Part shown: piece by piece, positions 7,603-15,900 of the stretch
Position numbering within the stretch: position 1 is the first letter of the stretch
Layout of the letters: the number at the start of each line of letters is the position of its first letter
NCBI GenBank assembly: GCA_002438075.1
Contig: DJSQ01000122.1
Location: forward strand, 30,223-48,534
Direction of reading: 5' to 3'
DNA from: Clostridiales bacterium UBA6330
GTDB taxonomy: Bacteria; Bacillota; Clostridia; Oscillospirales; CAG-272
DNA length: 18,312 nucleotides
The notes under the pieces: model-generated
Database searches by the model: none
What the model saw: only the letters and a program-made list of their open reading frames with translations
Told to the model about the DNA's origin: nothing
Program-made: the position numbers and the translations under genes

Positions 7603-9918
7603 TCAGAAGGATCCGCGCAGGACATAAACCACGAGGTCAAGCGACGAATCCGTAGGAATGACGATCATATTTCCATCCGTATACTCGCCGTTTTTGTTTT
7701 TCTCAAAGCCAAGCCCAAGGAGATACGCATCGATTGCATTCAGCGAGGATGTCAGCGTGTAGTCGGTATCCAAAGGAACATCGTAGTAGAGGCAAACCGC
7801 AGGAGACGTGCTTCCGCTCCCCGTTCGCTTATAGAAGGTCGACAAGCCGAAGCCGTATGTATCGCCGAGAACCGCATTGAAGAACGGGACCTCAGACGCG
7901 ATCTCCGCATTTCCGAAGAATTCCGTGAAATAGTCAAGCGCGTTAACCTCCACATCGTTCTCCAGCGTATCACCCGTACCGCGGCTGATCACGGTCAGGT
8001 CGCTCCAATCCGAAGGATTCACCCGCTTCTCAAAGGTCACATTGGTCCCCTCGGGTAGCGCCGCCTCATTGAAATCGCCATAGGTCAATTGTGCGATTCC
8101 GTACATGATTCCGAGGTTGAAGTAGAAGCCCGCCTCCGTGATGTAACCGTCCTTGACCGTCACATACGGAGTGAAGGACCCCTCCGAGCCAACGGTCAGA
8201 TAGCGCGATGCGAAAATACCGTACAGCTGGATATCATTTCCCATGCCGTAGTAGAAGGTACTCGCAACGGGACACATCACATCGTTGACGTAATAGGTTG
8301 TCTCCCCTGTTTCCTCGTTTGCATAGTAGTAGGTAAAGATTTCCGGCGCAAATGCAAAGGTCGGCTTGGCGGCAGAGAAATCCTTTTCAAAGGCACGGGA
8401 CGCAACATATCCCGAATCGGTCTTCAGATACGAATTATAGTCCTTTTCCCCAAATTTGAGGAAGCCGTAGTCATCGCCCGTATAGCTGCGAAGCTCCTCC
8501 CCTCCCGCATCGGAGATGCTGTAAGGACGGAAGTAGCAGATATTGGGCAGAACCGTTTCGGTATATCCGCTTGCCGAATAGCCTGTACTGCTTGCCGTGA
8601 TGAGGCGAAGGTCGGTCGTATAGCTTTGCAGACCTTGCATCCGCTCCAGTGCCTCACTCAGCGCATCGTGAATCGGGTCATGCACGAATTTCGTGATGGT
8701 GGGAACCTCAACCGTATCGCCGTAGTTGACTGCCACCGTCAATTCAAGCACCGATCGGTACCCCGCCGCCACCGTGTAGTCATCCTCGCTGACCGAAAAG
8801 ATTCCCATGATTCGGTCCTCATGTAGGATTAGCGCAAGACTTTTCGGCGTAAAATCGTAGGGATTTGCCGAAGCAAGCATTCTCTGCATCAGCGTGCGGT
8901 CAGACCCGACGTATTCATATCGCCATGTTTCATCATTGAAGCGAAAATCCGCAACCGTCAAGCCTGCAAAGTTGTTATATAGGCCTGCATTTTTCCACGA
9001 AATACCGTTTCCGTCATCGTCCAGCATCGGGGAAAATTCCTCGTCATTCATGAAACTGACTCCGACTTGGCAGGCAAGCCCATCGTGCTGTTTATAATAG
9101 AGATTGGCATCCAGACCCGTGTTGCCATCCTGATAGGAGGCATACCAATTGGTGCCGTCCATGGCGGTTCCGACCCGAACGGTCGAGGTTTTCAGCAGGG
9201 TATCGTACAAGCCAAAGTTGTAAACCTTGATATCCAGCATCCCCTCAAACGCCAGTTTGGACTGTCCCGCAAGGCGGTCCAGCATTTCCTGCGTGAGGAT
9301 CGGGCGGGATACAACCGTAATGGTGCGGGTTCCGAACGCCGTTTCATCCGCCAGACACCGTGCCTCAACCTCAATGATCTGATCACCGTTGATGTCGGAC
9401 TTGGCGGTCAACGCTCCACTGATGGGATCAATTGTTGCGAACTCACCGCCGCGCAGGATGCTCCAGACGACCGCTGTATCCTCAGTCCCGCTCACAGTCG
9501 CGCTCAGCGTCACGGTGTGACCCGCGTACACCTCGCTTTTGCCCTTGACCGCCACCGAAATCGGATTTTCGGGAACGGGGGGCGTTACCGCCGTGTGATA
9601 GGTTCCGGTTGCGGCATCGGAGTCGGTATACCCCGCCGCCTTTGCCACAACGGAGAAATTGAAATCCGTGTCCGTTGCGGTTGCCTGATAAGAGGTTCCG
9701 CTGACCTCCGCGGTCACGGTTCCAACCGTGACCGTATAGCCCGTTGCATTCGGGACCGCAGTCCATGAAATCAGCCCCGATTCGGAAACCGTCAGATTTT
9801 CAGGTCTTGCCAACTTCGGCTCGCCTGTTTCCGTCGGGTCCTTGACGGCATTTGCGCAGGATGCCAGTGACACCAGCAGCATTGCAAGTAACAGAATGAC
9901 TGCAACTGTTTTTTTCAT
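7603..9918 (-). CDS. Lipoprotein with Fn3-like and Big_2-like domains, paralogue of the next gene
   Basis: A 771-residue exported lipoprotein of no named function. Signal peptide 1-20 with lipobox L18-A-S-C21. Fn3-like domain about 38-107 (contains WTAVPNATGYTVTVG); Big_2-like domain about 118-203 (AGHTVTLSATVSG, then VVWSI). From about 208 the protein is an unassigned beta-rich region that opens with LTQEMLDRLAG. Motifs shared in order with the downstream lipoprotein are EMLxxL, a TxWYA phrase, NNFAGLTVADF with nearby WRYEY, ALERMQGLQSYT, PTFAFAPEIF, and FFGNAEIASEVP followed by a LGFE segment near the C-terminus. The MQxxxxYT start recalls LolA/LppX-type lipoprotein folds, but this is only a resemblance. 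Its ATG overlaps the protease stop (ATGA), pointing to stoichiometric production with the protease. The role is unknown: protease chaperone, substrate- or peptide-binding accessory, or adhesin are all possible. Confidence 0.9.
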   Translation of the reverse strand: MKKTVAVILLLAMLLVSLASCANAVKDPTETGEPKLARPENLTVSESGLISWTAVPNATGYTVTVGTVTAEVSGTSYQATATDTDFNFSVVAKAAGYTDSDAATGTYHTAVTPPVPENPISVAVKGKSEVYAGHTVTLSATVSGTEDTAVVWSILRGGEFATIDPISGALTAKSDINGDQIIEVEARCLADETAFGTRTITVVSRPILTQEMLDRLAGQSKLAFEGMLDIKVYNFGLYDTLLKTSTVRVGTAMDGTNWYASYQDGNTGLDANLYYKQHDGLACQVGVSFMNDEEFSPMLDDDGNGISWKNAGLYNNFAGLTVADFRFNDETWRYEYVGSDRTLMQRMLASANPYDFTPKSLALILHEDRIMGIFSVSEDDYTVAAGYRSVLELTVAVNYGDTVEVPTITKFVHDPIHDALSEALERMQGLQSYTTDLRLITASSTGYSASGYTETVLPNICYFRPYSISDAGGEELRSYTGDDYGFLKFGEKDYNSYLKTDSGYVASRAFEKDFSAAKPTFAFAPEIFTYYYANEETGETTYYVNDVMCPVASTFYYGMGNDIQLYGIFASRYLTVGSEGSFTPYVTVKDGYITEAGFYFNLGIMYGIAQLTYGDFNEAALPEGTNVTFEKRVNPSDWSDLTVISRGTGDTLENDVEVNALDYFTEFFGNAEIASEVPFFNAVLGDTYGFGLSTFYKRTGSGSTSPAVCLYYDVPLDTDYTLTSSLNAIDAYLLGLGFEKNKNGEYTDGNMIVIPTDSSLDLVVYVLRGSF

Positions 9919-12900
9919 GCGTTTCTACCGCCTTTCTCGGATTTTCCTTTTTTTCGGTTTACAATAGCAAATACAATCAGCACCACCGCCACACAAGCTA
10001 CCGCAAACAAAATCAGCAATGCCCACGCAGGAAGTGCGATAAGCGGCTTTTCCTGCTCCGGCTCCTCCGGCTTCGGTTCGGGATCCGTCGGCTCCGGATC
10101 ATTCGGCTTCGCAGCGGTATCCGCCAGATAAGCGTCATACAGATTATTATAACGGGTCATGGTGAGAACCGTCCGTTCCGAGGGGGTCAGCTTTCCGAGC
10201 AGATTTGAAATTTCTTCCATTGCCGCCCGCGTCTGCGGTGTATAGGTATCGGGCAAAGCATCAATCTTTGCTTGCAGGTCCTTTGCCGCTTGACTTGCAT
10301 TTGCCAGCTTCAGCTTAACCAATTCAGCCTTTGCCTCGGTCACAACCCGAACCATTTCATCCCATTCCGCCTGTGTATAACCAAAATCGGTCGCCTTTTG
10401 CTTCATGGCATTCAGTGCCGCAACAGCGTTGTTGATCAATGTCTCGTCCGTCAGCGCCACCGTTTCCAGCTTTTTGATCTGTTCCGCATAAGCGATGAAA
10501 TCGGACAGTGTTTTGTCCATTGCGATATAATCGCTCCGCTCCGCCTCCGCAACCGTACCGAATGTGACCAGATAGCAAATACCGTCATAGCCCTGCGCGT
10601 CCTCGTTGGCAGGCAGAATCATATGAATCGGTGCCGTCTTGCCGAGCAAATCAATAAAGTTGTAATAGCAAAGCTCATAGCCAAACAGATCGAACTGATT
10701 ATGAAGAATATCATACCCCGGGTCACCCTCGGTCAACTTCGCGTTGCTGTCGTAGGAATTCTCCCACACAGGTGCAGTAAACGAACGGAACTCGACGGTA
10801 TTCAGCTTCTTATAGCCATAGAAGGCATAGCCGCCGATCAAACGGAGCGTATCGGGCAGAATGAGCTTTTCGATATACGGGTTTGCATTTCCCGCATAGG
10901 CATCCACACGAACCGTCCCCGCCATGACCTCCAGCACCCCGACATTCTTTCCTGCGGGGACCGATGCCAATTGCAATCCGCCCGAAGGCAGATATGTATA
11001 CAGGACCCCCTCCAGCAATCTGCCAAAGGTACCGAGCTCTGCGGTAGACAATCCTTCGCCACTCTCACTTGTTACCGTAAAGCCGATCAGCGAGCTGCAT
11101 CCGTAAAATGCTCTTTCCCCAACGGAGGAAATCTTCGGGCTGAAGGCAAAGGTCAGCAATGTGCGGTTGCCTTCAAATGCGCCTCTTCCGATCACCGTCA
11201 GGGACGGGGCTTCGATTGAATAGAGGCTTGTTCCGTAAAACGCTGCTTCACCAATCTGTTCGAGATGCGGCGTATTCAATCTTCCGCTCAGTGCGGAGGC
11301 GGCAAACGCGTAATCTTCAACCGTCTGCACCGCCGCCAGGCTTGCTCCCGTAAGGGACGCACACTCGTAGAAAGCATACTTACCAATTGTTTTGATATTT
11401 TCAAGGTTCACGTCTTCAAGCAGAACACACCCCATGAACATCCCTTCGCCAATCTCGGTCATTCCCGCAGGCAGGGTCACGCTTTCCAGCAGAACACACT
11501 GTGTAAAGAGATAGTCTCCGCATTCGGTGAGGGATTCCGGAAGCACCACGCGCTTCAATTGGGACAGTCCCACAAACGCACCTTCTCCCACCTTTCGCAG
11601 GGTTGCGGGAAGCTCCAGCTCTACAATGATCGGAGCCATCGGCTCGTCATAGGTCCCTTCCTTATATCGTGCAAAGGCTCCCTGACCGATCTCCTCAACA
11701 ACCGGCATCCGCAGAGTCGACAGCGATGCACAGTTTGCAAACGCAAAGTTACCGATTTTCGTGACATTGGTCAGGTTTGCAACCGTGAGCGCCGTGCAGG
11801 AATAGAAGGCTTCGTCCGCAATCACACCGTCGGTTTTGGAGAGGTCAATCCAACGCAGATTTTTATCTCTTGAGAAGCAGGAGACACCGAATCGGACACC
11901 GCCCGCCTCCGGCATGGTGACACGCTCCAGCAGTGCGCAGGCTTGGAACGCACCAAAACCGAATTTTGCGCCCGCACCTATCGTCACCTGCTCCAGCTTG
12001 GAGCTGTAGAATGCACCCTCGCCGCAGTCGGCCCCCGCCGCAATCGTTGCACTTGCCAGTCCCGCATTCGCAAACGCATAGTCACCAATCCGACCGACAT
12101 ATGCAAGACCGCTTACACCGGTCAGTTTTTCGGCATAACGAAACGCCTGTGCGCCAATGGTTACATTTCCGTTTTCGGGCAAAATCACCTGCTCAAGCGC
12201 CGTACATCTTGCAAATGCGTAGCTCCCGATCTCGGTATTCGGATTTGTGACCGTCAGCGAAATAATCTTGGTTCCCGCAAATGCACCGTCACCGATTTTG
12301 CGGTAAGCGGCATCCAATGTGTAGTCACCGAACGGATATGCCGTTGCCGCGAGAATCACGGTGTCACCCGCGTTGTTCAAAAGCAGATGTCCGTCCGCCG
12401 AAACACGATAAGCTTCGTTTTCGTTCGCCACCGTGAAGCGGCTAATCGCAGTCCCCTCAAAGATCGCACCGCTCAGCTCTGTAATCCGTGTGCTCGCGCC
12501 GAAGCTCAGCTCCTCGAGCTTATCGCATTTGTAGAAGCAGAAGCTTCCGATTTTCACTGCGCTGTTCGGCAGAGAAAAGCTACGGAGTGCCCCGCAATTA
12601 TAGAACGCCTGCTCGCCAAGCTCACCGACCGCTCCCTCAAAAACAACCTCCGAAAGGCTCGGGTTCTCACAGAACGCTCCCTTCGCAATGCGAAGCAAAT
12701 CGTTGCGGAACACCACCCGCGTCAGATTCTCACACTGCGCAAAGCAGTTCTGCGGGATTTCCGAGCGGGAATAGAACTCAACCGTCCGTAAGCCCGTTTT
12801 TGCAAACATCGCGTAGGAAAGCTTGGTATTCTCGGACAGCGTAACCGAAGTCAGGCCCCGACATCCGAGAAAGATTTCCGCGCCGCTGTTCCGTAGCTTG

Positions 12901-15900
12901 GAAAGGTCCAGCGAATCAATCGACTCACAATTGCGAAACGCACGGACCCCCAGCGCTATGGCATTCGGAAGGGAAATGTTTTTCAGCTTAACGCAACCGT
13001 CAAACGCATGCGCACCGATGGTTTCCACCCGTTCAAGGTTGACCGTCTCCAGCTTCTTGTTCTCATAGAATGCGTACTCACGAATCACCTTGACCGTATC
13101 GGGAATCGTCACGGTCCGCAAGCCGGAGCAGTTATAGAATGCGTATTTCTGAATTTCCGTAACGCCTGCCGGAATCGTGACCGAGGTCACCGAGGTGTTG
13201 GCATTCGGAATCTTGTTTGCATCGTAGTCCTCGTCTGTCATCTCAATTGTGTTGTCCGTATCATAAAGACAGAACGCAAATGAGCCGATATAAAGGATGC
13301 CTTCATCGTCGGGGATTACCACGTCACCGCCCAAGCCCTTGTAAGCAATCAATGTACGGTTTTCAATAACGAACTCGCTGTTAACCGTCAGCTTGACATT
13401 TGCCTTGAGGTTGGACCCCTTGAGATGCAGCTGAATGATGGTACTCCCTTTTTTCAGAGCGGTAACAACACCGTTCTCATCCACCGTAGCAATACGCTCG
13501 TTGGTAGAGGTGAAGCTCAGCTCATATCGGTCCGCAACATACCACGGGTCGATCGTGTAGTGCAGCTTAATCTTTTCTCCCGGGTAAAGGTTGATATCTC
13601 CGCCCTCAATCGCGCTGATATACTTACGGTCCCCCGTTTTACCGATCTCACTGGTCTGTGCCGCGCGGGAGTAGGCAAACTGGGTGTCGAAATAATCAAA
13701 GCGGACCGATTCCACCTTTTCATCTCCTGCGCTTGTGTGGTTGTTTGCCGACATAAGTCGTACACGATCCGCGCTCTGCGCCGCCTGTGTTGCGGGAGTT
13801 GCCGCATCCGAGCCGTCACGCTTTCTGACATTGATAATCAGAAAGGTTTGCTTGAGATCCATTGCCTCCTGTACCAGCACCGTTGTGATGCCTTCCTTGA
13901 TGCCCCAAACCTGCCCGTCCTTGACCTTGGCAACGTTCTCATTCATGCTGGTCCACGACAGATACTTCAGATAGTCCTTGTCCTCATCCACTGTCAGATC
14001 AGCCGTCGCCAGATACTGCGTCAGATCAACAATCTCGTCCTCATATACCGACAGCACCATCAGATCGGTGCCATCCATGCTTCCGTCCTTCGTAAAGCGG
14101 AAATCGCCGCGTGTCCCGGGAAGCTGGCAAACGTATATATTGGAATTGAGCGCGTAGTCGTCAATCGAAAACGCCAGCGCACTGGTAATCAGGGAGTTGC
14201 TCTCCAATTCATCCAGATAATCGGTGATCTCAAAGCGCACCACACTGTCGGTTCCCTCTTCGCCGTAGATCGGAATCGGGTTCTCGGTTAAGAAGGTATA
14301 GCTCAGCTTGCCGTCTGTTGTGGTGGTAAATGCGACGGGAGAAATCGACTGCGCATAGTGATTGTCGTAGATCGTCATCGTCAGATAGTAACGGTCCTTC
14401 TTCAGCGTCTTGTCATAAACCTTCTCATAGGAGCAGGACTTCAGCACCGGCGCCTCGTTGTCCACCTTGAAATCAAAGCTGAACGAATTGCGGACATTGG
14501 TCGTTTTTCCGCCGTCGCCGTAATCGAGTAAGCCCTCCATGCGGAATTCGTACTCGCGGTTGTTGACCAGCCCCAGCTCCGACGATTTCCATTTCAGAAA
14601 TTCATAGTTCGGAACGGGGCTTCCGCCGTTGGAAAACGCTTTTCTTCCGTTGTCAACGGTCAGGGTCTTAACGACCTCACCCGTTACCTTGTCGGTAATG
14701 GTATAGGTCATTTTCTTCGCGCCGCGCAACAACCCTGCGTATACCGCCGAAATACCGTCGATTGACCCCAGTGTATCCGAGATTGCGATATGGTCCGTGC
14801 TCGCGGGAATCGCATCATAAACCGAGGTGTCGATGTCGTAAAGATAGGTTCCGAGCGGGATGATGTAGTTGTAGAAGTAAGAGCCGTAGGGGGTGGTTGC
14901 AAAATAATCGGCTTTGATCTTATCCTCATCATCGATCGCGGCGTTGTGTGCCTCGGACTCCACCTCATAGTAGGTCTTATCAAACATCGGCGCTTCGGTC
15001 CAGTCCCCGTAAAAGGCAAGGAACGGAACATTCAGGTCCACGCTGTCCGCATCCTCTGCGTTAAGCGTTACAAAGCCCTCCACATACATTCCGTAGGGGA
15101 ACAGTGAATCAATCAGCTTGCGGTCATTCTCGGAGAGCGTGTAGGTCAGCGTCACCGCCGCCGTTTCACCTGCTCCGACGGTAATGCTGTCGCCGTTCTG
15201 CATACCGCCCGTAACGCTGACGGTATGCGAGCCGCCCAGCAGCTGCGGCGTTTCCGCAACGAAATCCTTATCCGAAGCCGAAACGGTCTCGGTCATGCCG
15301 ACAAGCGAAATGCTGTAGGTCAGCGACTTATCGGAAATGTTCTTGATGTTGAATTTCATTGTGTAAACACCGGTCCGTTGCGGGTCGTCCTTCAGCTCCA
15401 GTTTGGTTCGGTCGATACCGTCCACCGTCAGGTACGCTCCCGTCGTCACTACGTTTTTCAGGCTTGCCAGCCCCGCGCCCTGCTTTCTCGGCGAATACGG
15501 GTTGCCCTCCTCGTTGATGATAATCGTAGCCGTGGACATCAGCATTTGATTGCACATCACCGAAATCTGCTGATAGGTATAATCGGGATACTTTTCCTTG
15601 AGATATTGACGGATCAGGATTACAATACCGCACAGGTTCGGTGTCGCCATCGAGGTTCCGCTCAGCTCATCGTAGCCGCCGTTCGGAACCGCCGAGAGAA
15701 TGTTTCCGCCGTGCGCCGTAATTTCGGGCTTCAGGGTCAGGTCAGGAGACGGTCCCCAGCTGGAGAAATCCGACATGAACGGTCCCGCCTGTTGGGAATA
15801 GCACAGGGTCAGCTTTCCGCTCGCCTTTTCCGCCAATGCGGTTCCCAATTCTTTGGAGATTGAGATTGTGGGGATATGGTCCGTCTTTCCCATCGACATC

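Noticed and set aside
7569..7640. Longer start (7640) for the 801-residue lipoprotein
   Set aside because: It would add 24 polar residues before the lipoprotein signal and overlap the preceding coding sequence, while the ATG at 7568 has a good SD.
6405..7655. Plus-strand open frame of 416 codons
   Set aside because: It lies opposite the 801-residue lipoprotein and crosses its start region, with no signal, domain or convincing ribosome site.
9945..10080. Sortase (LPXTG) anchor at the protease C-terminus
   Set aside because: The region has a Pro/Glu spacer, hydrophobic helix and basic tail like a sortase signal, but the only LP is LIALPAW at the start of the helix, with no LPXTG-like motif before it.
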